DNA of 64,000 nucleotides from NCBI GenBank assembly GCA_040754075.1, contig JBFMDH010000026.1, forward strand, positions 1 to 64,000, in the 5' to 3' direction. Below, piece by piece: positions 45,829-54,700 of the stretch. The notes beneath the pieces were generated by a model. It did no database searches, was not told where the DNA came from, and saw nothing but the letters and a program-made list of their open reading frames with translations. The translations under genes were made by a program, and so were the position numbers. The DNA comes from Acidobacteriota bacterium (GTDB lineage Bacteria > Acidobacteriota > Blastocatellia > UBA7656). Numbering within the stretch: the first letter of the stretch is position 1; each line of letters opens with the position of its first letter.

Positions 45829-46314
45829 TGAGACCTCCAAAGATTTAAGCCCAGGTCTTCACAAGAGCTGTTGAAATCGATAGCCGATATGTCGATTTGC
45901 CCGTTCATAGTGGCAGAACGACAAGGAACAAACAAGAACTTGAATTTGCCCGATTGCCTTATCGTCATCACCTGGGCTGAAAAGGCGACCGTTCTTCTTT
46001 TTTCGGTTGATTAATGTTACCGCTAAAAATACTACTTGTTATCGGTAACATAATCAAATATAATCCCGCTGACCTGGTTAGCTGCCCATAGCGAAAAGCT
46101 ATGAATGGGCTGTGACTCAACGCAGCCGGCAAAAAATCAAAACCCCTAACCGTACTCTCTAATTGATCCAGCAAAAAAAGTGCGGGCCTAGGCACTTACT
46201 TTAAGAGGCTTTATTCATCGTCAGGGACGCGCCTATCCGAATCCGAGTGACGCGCCGCATCAGTTAAGGGCACTTCAGCCCTCTACGAGGATAATTGCCG
46301 GAGGAGAAAGTAGC
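45829..46314. other. Divergent promoter region between SDR and TonB receptor genes
   Basis: No gene is supported in this 486-bp region. It carries the two LacI-type operator copies at 46015-46028 and 46037-46050 and a GGAGGAG ribosome binding site just before ATG 46315. Promoter hexamers were not assigned. Confidence 0.6.
46015..46050. promoter_or_regulatory. Tandem LacI-type operator sites
   Basis: TGTTATCGGTAACA (46037-46050) differs from the perfect palindrome at 43734-43749 at one core base. A degenerate copy, TGTTACCGCTAAAA (46015-46028), matches 11 of 14 positions. The centres are 22 bp apart, about two helical turns, which fits cooperative dimer binding between the SDR and receptor genes. 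Confidence 0.6.
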
Positions 46315-49300
46315 ATGGCTTACTTCAGGAATAACTGCTTATCAGGTCTCATGGTAGTGTTGCTGAGCTTAATTCCTTGCAGCACGGCTTTCAGTCAAAC
46401 GATTACCGGCACGATTACCGGCACCATAGTTGATTCTTCGGGTGCCATCATTGCCGGAGCCACCATCCGATTGGTCAACGAACAAACCGGAAATGTTCGC
46501 ACCTTGACTGCCAACGATGAAGGTAGATTCAGTTTCGCGGCGCTCCAACCAAGCACCTATACGGTTAAGATCGAACAACAGGGTTTTCAGACGCTCGAAC
46601 AAAAGCAGGTTGTCTTGAGCGCCAATGAAGTCCTGGCACTCGGCAATCTCGAATTGAAACCCGGACAGGTGAGCGAAACCGTCAGCATCACGACCGAAGG
46701 GGCGCGAATCGAAACGCAATCGAGCGACCTCACGGCGCGGCTGACGGCAGATCAAATTGCTTTGATTTCAACCAAAGGTCGCGATGTTACCTCTCTGTTG
46801 CGGCTGATACCGGGAACCTCTAATAACGACGATATAGAAGCGGTAGGCGAAGGGTTCGGCACCGATTTGCCGAACATCTCCGGTCAGCGCGGTCGTTCGA
46901 CGGTTGCCTCAGTTGATGGGTTGAATGCCAGTGAGCCGAGCGGCTCAAACAAACTGAGCATGACGATCAACCAGGATGCCGTCGCCGAAGTCAAGGTCTT
47001 GCGTAATAACTATGACGCAGAGTACGGCAATAATGGCGGCGCATTGATCAACCTGGTCTCTAAAGGCGGCAATAAAAACTATGCCGGTTCAGCCTACTAC
47101 TTCGTCCGCAATGAAGCATTCAATGCCACGCCGTTTTTCAATAATAAAGCGGAACTCGGCAAGCCGCTCTATCGCCATAACATCTGGGGGTTCAATTATG
47201 GCGGGCCGGTACAGATACCCAAACTCTTTCCCAACAAAAACCGCGACAAACTTTTCTTCTTCTACTCCTATGAAAGACCGCACCAGATTACCCCGCAAGA
47301 CCCGCGTTTCGTAACCATGCCGTCAACCTTGGAACGAACAGGGGATTTCTCGCAGTCGGTCAATTCAACCGGCGCTAAAGTTTTCATTCGCGACCCGCTG
47401 ATTACCACGGGCAATTGCAACGCGACTGACCAAAGCGCCTGCTTTCGTGACCCCTCGCGCGCCACCCCCGGCAATCCGCTCGGTTTGAATATCATTCCGC
47501 AATCGCGCATCAATAAAAGCGGACAGGCGTTGCTCAGTTACTTTCCGTTGCCGAATACGCCGGGCGGGCTTACCGCCACCGGCGGCGCGTTTAATTATGT
47601 TGTTCAAAGCCCGGTTGATGTTCCCAAGCGCAGCCAGATTATCCGCTTTGATGTGAAGCCATCAAATAAAGACAGCATCTATGTGAAGGCGCAATGGTGG
47701 ACTTCAGATAATGAAGGAACCGGCACCTCGGGTTGGCCCGGCAATGATGAAAATCGCTGGGGCATCAGCTCGCATTATCTGTATAAAGATAACGGATGGT
47801 CGGCAAACTGGGTGCATATCTTCAGCCCCACTGTGGTCAACGAATTTAATTTCGGTATGCGCCACGACTCGGAAGGCTTCGTGCCCTCCGATGGTGAGAT
47901 TGACCGCTTGCAACGAAGCGCCTTGAATTACACTGCGCCGCAACTCTTCCCTGATAACAATCGGCTGGGCACCATCCCCAGAGTAACGAATTGGAGTGGC
48001 GTTCAAGGCAGACCAGCCAATATCAACTGGCTTGATCGTTGGGGCGAAACCGGCAATGACTATATTCGCCCTTCGTTTGCCGATAATCTTTCGATCATTC
48101 GCGGCAACCACAGCTATAAATTCGGTGCCTATTACGAGCGCGTGCTGAACGGCGAAGCGCCGGGCGGGCAATGGTCTGGGGTGTTCAATTTCAGCGGCAC
48201 CGATAGTAATTTCTCGGCTTCTCTTGGCAACAGCGGTTATGCCTATGCCAATGCGCTCTTAGGAAATTTCAGGAGCTATCAAGAGTCGAGTTCGCGTCCG
48301 TTCACCAATCTTGAGATTGTCCTTCTGCAATGGTATGCCCAGGATCAATGGAAAGTGAATCGGCGGTTGACCTTGAATTATGGCTTGCGAATGGGCTATC
48401 ACACGCAATGGCGGCAGCGCGATAATCTGGCTTCAAACTTTGATCCGGCGCTCTACGACCCCGCCAAAGCGCCTTTGCTCTATCGTCCGTTTTGCGTTGG
48501 CGGCACGCCTGCGACCGCTGCTTGCGCAACCGCGAATCGTCGCGCCCAAGACCCGCGCACCGGGCAACTGTTTACCAACCTGAACCTCGTCGGCACCTTG
48601 GTTCCCGGAACCGGCGACCCCAATAATGGATTAGCCATAGCCGGTGAGCCGGGTACGCCCAAAGGCTTCAAAGATGTGCAGCCGGTTGATTGGGAACCGC
48701 GTTTCGGTTTAGCCTGGGACCTTTCCGGCAAAGGCAAAACCGTGCTTCGGGCGATGGGTGGCGTCTATCATGCGCCGCGCGCCGGTGGCGGGACGACGGG
48801 CGGCAACCTGGTCAACAATCAACCGTTCCAACGCAATCTGACGATTGATTTTGGCAACATCGATAATCTGGTTAATCTGGTGGGCACGGCGCTCAGTTCG
48901 CCGAGTTCCGTTAATGCGGTTGAGAGCCAATCGCATACGCCGACAACTTACAATTTTTCACTCGGCATTCAGCAAGATATTGGTTTGCAGACAGTGATGG
49001 AAATCAGTTATGTCGGTTCGCTCACCCGGCATCTTGGCGAGCGCCGCGACATCAATCAGGTTCCCGATGGCGCAAAATTCTTGAATCTCAATCCTCAAAA
49101 TCGCAATCCGTTTTCCGCCGTCGGCACCAACGGACCAAATCGAACCGGCGCGTTAGCCGATAATTTTCTGCGTCCCTATCAAGGGTACGGTTCGATCACC
49201 ACCGTCGTTTATGCGGGTTCGTCAAATTATAACGGGCTGCAAATTCAAGTGAATCGCCGCTACACGCATGGCTTCCAATACGGCATCGCCTACACCTGGT

Positions 49301-50001
49301 CGAAAACTTTCGACTATGCCAATGACGATTCTTCGGATGTCTTTCACGGACGACCTTACAAGGCGTTTAATTATAGTCCGGCGGATTTCGACCAGACGCA
49401 CATCTTTACCATCAACTATATCTGGGATGTGCCGGGACTCAGCCGAGTCTGGGAGAATGGCGCAATCAAAGCGGTCTTTGATGGTTGGCAAATTTCCGGT
49501 ACGACCTCTTACGCGAGCGGCAAACCGAAAGTCTTTGGCACCGGAACCGGATTGAACTGGACGTATGCAGGGACAGCCGGAGCCGCAAATATCACAGACT
49601 TCACCGGCGGTTCGATCAATGCGCGCCCGAATGCGGTTTGCGACCCCAATAAGAAAACCTATTTGAAAGACCCCACCGGAACCCCATACTTGATTGATAG
49701 GTCGTGTTTTGCCAAACCCACGACTGCCGGGAGTATCGGTAATTTAGGCAGAAATCTGATTCGTTTGCCTTCGATATTTAATACCGATTTGGCGTTTTTC
49801 AAAAACATTCCACTCGGCGAGAAGTATCGCTTGCAGTTTCGCTGGGAGACTTACAATCTTTTCAATCGCGTGAATTTCCGTGATATTGACGGAGCCATGA
49901 CATTCGACGCGACAGGCAAACAGACCAACACGCGCTTTGGCGCGCCTATCTCAGCCCGCGCGCCGCGCATTATGCAAGGCTCATTGAGGATTAACTTCTA
50001 A
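46315..50001 (+). CDS. TonB-dependent receptor, Oep/SusC-like with CarboxypepD_reg-like domain
   Basis: A 1228-residue outer-membrane receptor. The signal peptide (LMVVLLSLIPCSTAFS) leads to a carboxypeptidase regulatory-like domain (GTIVDSSGAIIAGATIRLV), a plug with LTADQIALISTKGRDVTSLL and a beta-barrel ending RINF. It would import fuco-oligosaccharides into the periplasm for the GH29 and GH97 enzymes encoded just downstream (16-bp gap to GH29). The early TITGTITGTI comes from a short coding direct repeat. Control by the LacI protein is suggested by upstream operators. Confidence 0.92.
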   Translation: MAYFRNNCLSGLMVVLLSLIPCSTAFSQTITGTITGTIVDSSGAIIAGATIRLVNEQTGNVRTLTANDEGRFSFAALQPSTYTVKIEQQGFQTLEQKQVVLSANEVLALGNLELKPGQVSETVSITTEGARIETQSSDLTARLTADQIALISTKGRDVTSLLRLIPGTSNNDDIEAVGEGFGTDLPNISGQRGRSTVASVDGLNASEPSGSNKLSMTINQDAVAEVKVLRNNYDAEYGNNGGALINLVSKGGNKNYAGSAYYFVRNEAFNATPFFNNKAELGKPLYRHNIWGFNYGGPVQIPKLFPNKNRDKLFFFYSYERPHQITPQDPRFVTMPSTLERTGDFSQSVNSTGAKVFIRDPLITTGNCNATDQSACFRDPSRATPGNPLGLNIIPQSRINKSGQALLSYFPLPNTPGGLTATGGAFNYVVQSPVDVPKRSQIIRFDVKPSNKDSIYVKAQWWTSDNEGTGTSGWPGNDENRWGISSHYLYKDNGWSANWVHIFSPTVVNEFNFGMRHDSEGFVPSDGEIDRLQRSALNYTAPQLFPDNNRLGTIPRVTNWSGVQGRPANINWLDRWGETGNDYIRPSFADNLSIIRGNHSYKFGAYYERVLNGEAPGGQWSGVFNFSGTDSNFSASLGNSGYAYANALLGNFRSYQESSSRPFTNLEIVLLQWYAQDQWKVNRRLTLNYGLRMGYHTQWRQRDNLASNFDPALYDPAKAPLLYRPFCVGGTPATAACATANRRAQDPRTGQLFTNLNLVGTLVPGTGDPNNGLAIAGEPGTPKGFKDVQPVDWEPRFGLAWDLSGKGKTVLRAMGGVYHAPRAGGGTTGGNLVNNQPFQRNLTIDFGNIDNLVNLVGTALSSPSSVNAVESQSHTPTTYNFSLGIQQDIGLQTVMEISYVGSLTRHLGERRDINQVPDGAKFLNLNPQNRNPFSAVGTNGPNRTGALADNFLRPYQGYGSITTVVYAGSSNYNGLQIQVNRRYTHGFQYGIAYTWSKTFDYANDDSSDVFHGRPYKAFNYSPADFDQTHIFTINYIWDVPGLSRVWENGAIKAVFDGWQISGTTSYASGKPKVFGTGTGLNWTYAGTAGAANITDFTGGSINARPNAVCDPNKKTYLKDPTGTPYLIDRSCFAKPTTAGSIGNLGRNLIRLPSIFNTDLAFFKNIPLGEKYRLQFRWETYNLFNRVNFRDIDGAMTFDATGKQTNTRFGAPISARAPRIMQGSLRINF

Positions 50002-50017
50002 TTCAGGAGAGCAACCG

Positions 50018-51337
50018 ATGTACAATCATTTATCACGACGCGAATATCTCAAGTTACTCGGAGCCGGGGCGGCGCTTGCCGCCTCCGATTTATCAATCAA
50101 TGCCGCCTCACCAAATCCCGACGAACCAGGCGACCGCGCGCGTCGCATGCGATGGTGGCACGAAGCCAAGTTCGGTATGTTCATCCATTGGGGACTCTAT
50201 AGCGTCCTCGGTCGTCACGAATGGGTCATGGAAATGGAAGGCATTCCGGTCAGCGAATACGAGTCGCTGGCAAAGCAGTTCAAACCGAAACCGAATGCGG
50301 CACGCGAGTGGGCACGCCTGGCGCGGCGCGCAGGCATGAAGTATATGGTGATGACCACCAAACATCACGAAGGCTTTTGCCTGTTCGATACCAAAACCAC
50401 CAATTACTGCGCTCCGAAACAGGCTGCCGGTCGCGACCTGGTTAAAGAGTATGTCGAAGCGGCGCGAGCCGAAGGCTTGCGCGTCGGTTTTTATTATTCA
50501 TTGATGGACTGGCATCACCCGGATGGCGCGCGCTCGGCAGAAGATGAAGCGGCGCGTCGTCGCTTCGTTGATTACATTCACACCCACCTGCGGGAACTGC
50601 TGACCAATTACGGAAAGATAGACATTCTCTGGTACGACGTTTCGTGGCCCTTAGACGCGAAAGGTTGGGAGTCCGAGAAGATGAATCAGATGGTCTTTCA
50701 ATTACAGCCCGACATCATCGTTAATAACCGCAACAAACTGCCCGGCGATTTTGCCACACCCGAACAACGCATCGAAGCTGCCGAAGGCGGCAAAGCCTGG
50801 GAAGCCTGCATGACGATGAATGACAGTTGGGGTTATCACAAAAACGATGATGCGTGGAAGACGCCTAAGCAGGTCATTCGCAACCTGATTACCTGCGCGC
50901 ACGATGGCGGCAATTATCTTATCAACATCGGGCCAATGCCGGATGGCTCGGTGCCCGAAGAATCTGTGCGTATTCTCAACACCGTGGGCGCGTGGATGGA
51001 TAAGAACGGGCAGTCGCTTTACGGCGCTGACCGTTGCCAACCGCGCCGTTGTCGCTTTGGCAGTTTCTCGCGCAAAGGCAACACGCTTTACCTGCACGTA
51101 CACTTTTGGCCTGGCAATACGGTAGCGATTGCCGGATTACAGAACAAAATCAAATCCGCAAGTTTACTTGCCACCGGGCAGAAAGTGGCTTTCAAACAGG
51201 ACACCTATCGCGTGCAATTTACCGGCTTGCCGGAAAGAGCGCCTGATGACCCGATGACGACGCTCGCCATTGAATGCGACGCGGAGCCGAAACAGGATGA
51301 ACTCTTCGTTCGCCGAAGAGCGCGCGACCAGGTTTAA
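50018..51337 (+). CDS. Alpha-L-fucosidase (GH29)
   Basis: A 439-residue retaining GH29 enzyme with a Tat-like signal (SRREYLKLLGAGAALAA). The family start WWHEAKFGMFIHWGLYSVLG, the block MTTKHHEGFCLFDT and the nucleophile D207 in ILWYDVSW are clear; GGNYLINIGPMPDG follows. The short C-terminal beta domain is present. It removes alpha-L-fucose from glycans in the periplasm. It has a ribosome binding site (CAGGAGAG) and lies 16 bp after the receptor gene. Confidence 0.95.
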   Translation: MYNHLSRREYLKLLGAGAALAASDLSINAASPNPDEPGDRARRMRWWHEAKFGMFIHWGLYSVLGRHEWVMEMEGIPVSEYESLAKQFKPKPNAAREWARLARRAGMKYMVMTTKHHEGFCLFDTKTTNYCAPKQAAGRDLVKEYVEAARAEGLRVGFYYSLMDWHHPDGARSAEDEAARRRFVDYIHTHLRELLTNYGKIDILWYDVSWPLDAKGWESEKMNQMVFQLQPDIIVNNRNKLPGDFATPEQRIEAAEGGKAWEACMTMNDSWGYHKNDDAWKTPKQVIRNLITCAHDGGNYLINIGPMPDGSVPEESVRILNTVGAWMDKNGQSLYGADRCQPRRCRFGSFSRKGNTLYLHVHFWPGNTVAIAGLQNKIKSASLLATGQKVAFKQDTYRVQFTGLPERAPDDPMTTLAIECDAEPKQDELFVRRRARDQV

Positions 51338-51360
51338 CCTTATTGACAGGTGAAATGAAG

Positions 51361-51384
51361 AGGTGACGAGGTGACGAGGTGACA
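51361..51384. repeat. Tandem 8-nt repeat after the GH29 gene
   Basis: Three units AGGTGACG, AGGTGACG, AGGTGACA, starting 23 nt past the stop codon. No complementary array was found close by, unlike at most other junctions. Confidence 0.7.
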
Positions 51385-51459
51385 ATTTGATTGCCACTTG
51401 TTTCTTTGACGTCAGATAATTGTGAAGTCAGATTTTGACTTTAGATAATTGCGAAGACC

Positions 51460-51493
51460 GATTGGAAAACGATTTATATTTTGTTTTCCAATC
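51460..51493. repeat. 11-bp hairpin before the GH97 gene
   Basis: GATTGGAAAAC (51460-51470) and GTTTTCCAATC (51483-51493) are exact complements with a 12-nt AT-rich loop. It is preceded by a direct repeat, AGATAATTGYGAAG, near 51413 and 51443. There is no T-run, so a terminator is not certain; it may delimit the GH29 and GH97 messages. Confidence 0.55.
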
Positions 51494-51593
51494 ACCTCCA
51501 CACCTCTACATCGGTCAACGGGTATTCGATTCCAAAATCCGCTATGAGAAAACTGGAGAGTTGCATATATTCGTCTGCCCTCAGGAAAAATGT

Positions 51594-53540
51594 ATGAGAA
51601 AAACCCAACGTCATCAGCAAGTCTATTCGCGTCGCACTTTTCTTGTTGCAACCCTGGCAACCCCTATCGGAGCATTTGCTTTGCATCCCCGCAAAGGCTT
51701 TGCCGCAAACCCAGTCAAGCTGGTCAGCCCCGACGGCAAGGTGCGCTTTGAACTGCTCTGGCGAGCCGGGTCGCGCCTCGGCTATCAAATCTCATTCAAT
51801 AATCAAATGGTGATAGAAGCATCGCTGCTCGGCATCCTCGTCAACAATGTCAATCTCTGTCAGGATGTTGAACTCGTTAAAACCGAAAGCTATCGCTTGA
51901 ATGAAAGCTATGCCACGCGCGGCGTACACAGTGAAGCGATTAATCACGCGAACGGCGCGAAATTTTCCGTGGTGCATCGGGAAAGCAAAACGCCTTGCAC
52001 ACTTGAAGTGCGCGCCTTCAATAACGGCATCGCCTTTCGCTATGTCGTACACGGCAGTGGAGAGCGCGTGCCCGATGAAGCAACCGGTTTCAGGATTCCA
52101 GCCGGAAGTATCATTTGGTCTCACGATTTTGAAGGGCATTACGAAGGCATTCACACACGCAAAATGATTGGCGAAGTTAAACCCGGCGAATGGGCTGCGC
52201 CGCCTTTAACCATCAAATTACCAAACGGTCTGGGCTATGCGGCAATCACCGAAGCGGCGCTTGTGGGTTACAGTGGGATGGGACTACAAGCCGACGGGCA
52301 GCGTGGTTTTCAAGTTCAACTCGGACACGCGCATCCGGTCAGCTATCCGTTCAGACTGCGTTATGAGAGCGATGTTAATCGTTTGGCGCGACCCGCAATT
52401 ATTACCGGAACCATTACCACTCCCTGGCGCGTGGTGATGATTGGCGCGGACTTAAATGCGCTGGTCAATTGCGACATCATTGACAGCCTTTCGCCACCAC
52501 CTGACAAAAAACTTTTACCCCAGGGAATTCATACCGATTGGATTAAACCCGGTCGCGCGGTGTGGAAATATCTCGATGGCGGTGAGAACACGCTTGCAGA
52601 AATGAAGAATTTTTCCAGCCTCGCGGGTAAACTGGGTTTTGAATATAACCTCGTCGAAGGCTTCTGGCAGAAATGGAGCGAAGATGAAATGCGCGAATTG
52701 GTGGCGCATTCCAGGCAACACAATGTCGGCGTGTGGTTTTGGAAACACAGCCGCGATTTGCGAACCGCCGAATCACGTCAACAATTTTTCCAACTCTGCA
52801 ACCGCGTCGGTGTGGTCGGCGTCAAGATTGATTTTTTCGACCACGAAGCGAAAGAGATTATCGACCTCTATCAAACGCTGCTCAAAACTGCGGCTGAGCA
52901 TCGCCTCATGGTCAACTTTCACGGAGCCAATAAACCCGCAGGCGAGTCGCGCACTTTTCCGAATGAGATGACCCGCGAAGGAATTCGCGGCTTGGAGTAT
53001 CGCAATATGCAGACGCGCGCCGTTCACAATACGACCTTGCCGTTTACACGTATGCTTGCCGGGCACGCCGATTACACGCCTGTGCATTTCGGCGAACGTC
53101 GTCGTGAAACTTCATGGGCGCACCAGATTGCGAGCGCCGCCATCTTCACGTCGCCGGTGTTGATTTACGGCGCGCATCCGAAAAATATTTTAGAGAATCC
53201 GGCGGTTGAGTTGATTAAAACGATTCCGAGCACTTGGGATGAAACGATGGCGCTGCCGGTTTGTGAGATTGGTGAACTGGCTGCCTTTGCCCGTCGCAAG
53301 GGCGACAGTTGGTTTCTCGCGGTGATGAATGGTTCGCAGGCAAAGACCATCAAGGTCGCGCTTTCATTTCTCGGCAGAAGTAAATATCAAGCTCTGCTGG
53401 CGCGCGATAAATTGGATGAGGCGGCAGCCATCAATCTCGAACAAATTACCGTAAGTCCAACAGAAATTTTGCCCCTTGAATTACGAGCCGGGGGCGGTTT
53501 TATTGGCAGATTTTCCAAACTATCGAACCATCTTACTTGA
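51594..53540 (+). CDS. Retaining GH97 glycoside hydrolase
   Basis: A 648-residue exported GH97 enzyme with a Tat-type signal (YSRRTFLVATLATPIGAFAL). The N-terminal beta-sandwich (about 40-280) is followed by the barrel with QGIHTDWIKPG and VVGVKIDFFDHEAKE. D413 stands at the nucleophile position of the retaining branch (alpha-galactosidase type), and E468 in RGLEYRN fits the acid/base by spacing. SusB-type inverting members lack this aspartate. It probably works with GH29 on branched glycans. ATG 51594 is chosen for AGGAAAA upstream and the signal peptide. Confidence 0.88.
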   Translation: MRKTQRHQQVYSRRTFLVATLATPIGAFALHPRKGFAANPVKLVSPDGKVRFELLWRAGSRLGYQISFNNQMVIEASLLGILVNNVNLCQDVELVKTESYRLNESYATRGVHSEAINHANGAKFSVVHRESKTPCTLEVRAFNNGIAFRYVVHGSGERVPDEATGFRIPAGSIIWSHDFEGHYEGIHTRKMIGEVKPGEWAAPPLTIKLPNGLGYAAITEAALVGYSGMGLQADGQRGFQVQLGHAHPVSYPFRLRYESDVNRLARPAIITGTITTPWRVVMIGADLNALVNCDIIDSLSPPPDKKLLPQGIHTDWIKPGRAVWKYLDGGENTLAEMKNFSSLAGKLGFEYNLVEGFWQKWSEDEMRELVAHSRQHNVGVWFWKHSRDLRTAESRQQFFQLCNRVGVVGVKIDFFDHEAKEIIDLYQTLLKTAAEHRLMVNFHGANKPAGESRTFPNEMTREGIRGLEYRNMQTRAVHNTTLPFTRMLAGHADYTPVHFGERRRETSWAHQIASAAIFTSPVLIYGAHPKNILENPAVELIKTIPSTWDETMALPVCEIGELAAFARRKGDSWFLAVMNGSQAKTIKVALSFLGRSKYQALLARDKLDEAAAINLEQITVSPTEILPLELRAGGGFIGRFSKLSNHLT

Positions 53541-53563
53541 CGACAAAACGCACAGGGTGTATT

Positions 53564-53612
53564 CACACGGCAGTTGATGTGAATGCCCGTGCCGTGTGTT
53601 GCAGGACACGGG
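53564..53612. promoter_or_regulatory. Two overlapping inverted repeats (alternative hairpins)
   Basis: CACACGGCA (53564-53572) pairs with TGCCGTGTG (53590-53598). CCCGTG (53586-53591) pairs with CACGGG (53607-53612). The two hairpins share bases 53590-53591, so forming one strains the other. The element lies between GH97 and ApbE, 80-130 bp before the latter; an attenuator or simply a terminator is possible. Confidence 0.45.
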
Positions 53613-53693
53613 TTATTGCCGTTGACAGGCGCATTGTCCGCCCGTTAATGCAAGCGTTATGGACTTGAATGCCAGTGCGCGCAGATAAAAATC

Positions 53694-54689
53694 ATGATGA
53701 AAGTTTTCGTTTTATGCATTGCGGTAATGTTTAGCGGGTTGCCGTTTAATTTATCGGCGCAACAACCGGTCAGGTATCAGGAAGCCCGGCGCTTGATGTG
53801 GACGACGTTCGAGATTGTCGCCTATGGAGAAAATCAAACGCGACTCGCCGAAGCTGCCGAAGCCGCATTTGAAGAGATTGAACGCCTGGATCATCAGTTG
53901 AGCAATTACTCGGAAACCAGTGAACTCACCTATATCAATCGCAATGCGGCGCACCGGGAAATCACTTGCGAAAAAGAGTTGTTCGATTTGTTGCAATACG
54001 CGCTCGACTACAGCCGCGCGACTGATGGCGCATTCGATATTACCGTCGGGCCATTGATGAAAGCCTGGGGATTTTTCAAAGGTCAGGGGCGCGTGCCTGA
54101 TGCAAAAGCGTTGCAAGCGGTGATGGCAAACGTTGGCTATGAACATGTCAAACTTCATAGCGCAAAACGCGCCATACGATTTGACCGCGAGGGCATAGAG
54201 CTTGATTTAGGCGGCATTGCCAAAGGTTATGCGGTGGATAAAGCAGCAGAGATTTTGCGCGCCAGCGGCGTGCAATCGGCGCTCATCACTGCGGGCAGCA
54301 GTTCGATTTACGCCATCGGCACACCGCCCAATCAAACGTCCTGGAAAATCGCCGTCAACGACCCGACCAGTCGCGCGCGTCAGGTGACGACTCTCGAACT
54401 CAAAGACCAATCCATTTCGACCTCCGGTTGTCACGAAAAATCCTTTGAGATTGGCGAAAAAACTTATTGTCACATTATGAATCCGCGAACCGGCTATCCG
54501 GTTGACGGCATCCTGAGCGCGACGATTATCACGCCGCGCGGCGTTGACGCAGAGGTTTTCTCGAAAGTCGTGATGGTCTCAGGCATTGATAAAGCAAGGG
54601 CGTTTTTTAAAGACCGCAAAGAAACCCGCGCCTTGATTTTTTATCGACAGGCGGATGGCAGTGCTGGCACTGTTAGATTGAATTTTTGA
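53694..54689 (+). CDS. apbE: ApbE-type FAD:protein FMN transferase
   Basis: A 331-residue exported flavin transferase (signal peptide VFVLCIAVMFSGLPFNLSA) that attaches FMN to a threonine or serine of a periplasmic partner. Family blocks: FEIVAYGE, ATDGAFDITVGPLMKAWGFF, LDLGGIAKGYAVDKAAEIL, STSGCHEKSF, HIMNPRTGYPVDGILSATII and a magnesium-binding aspartate in RGVDAEVFSKVVMVSG. No obvious flavinylation target (RnfG, NqrC or similar) lies in the window. It ends 11 bp before the Tat-exported Gfo/Idh gene, so an operon link is likely. Confidence 0.9.
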   Translation: MMKVFVLCIAVMFSGLPFNLSAQQPVRYQEARRLMWTTFEIVAYGENQTRLAEAAEAAFEEIERLDHQLSNYSETSELTYINRNAAHREITCEKELFDLLQYALDYSRATDGAFDITVGPLMKAWGFFKGQGRVPDAKALQAVMANVGYEHVKLHSAKRAIRFDREGIELDLGGIAKGYAVDKAAEILRASGVQSALITAGSSSIYAIGTPPNQTSWKIAVNDPTSRARQVTTLELKDQSISTSGCHEKSFEIGEKTYCHIMNPRTGYPVDGILSATIITPRGVDAEVFSKVVMVSGIDKARAFFKDRKETRALIFYRQADGSAGTVRLNF

Positions 54690-54700
54690 AGGAAGCAAGT

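Noticed and set aside
46378-46425. Direct repeat at the start of the second receptor gene (TITGTITGTI)
   Set aside because: Read in frame it is ordinary receptor N-terminal sequence, not an intergenic array.
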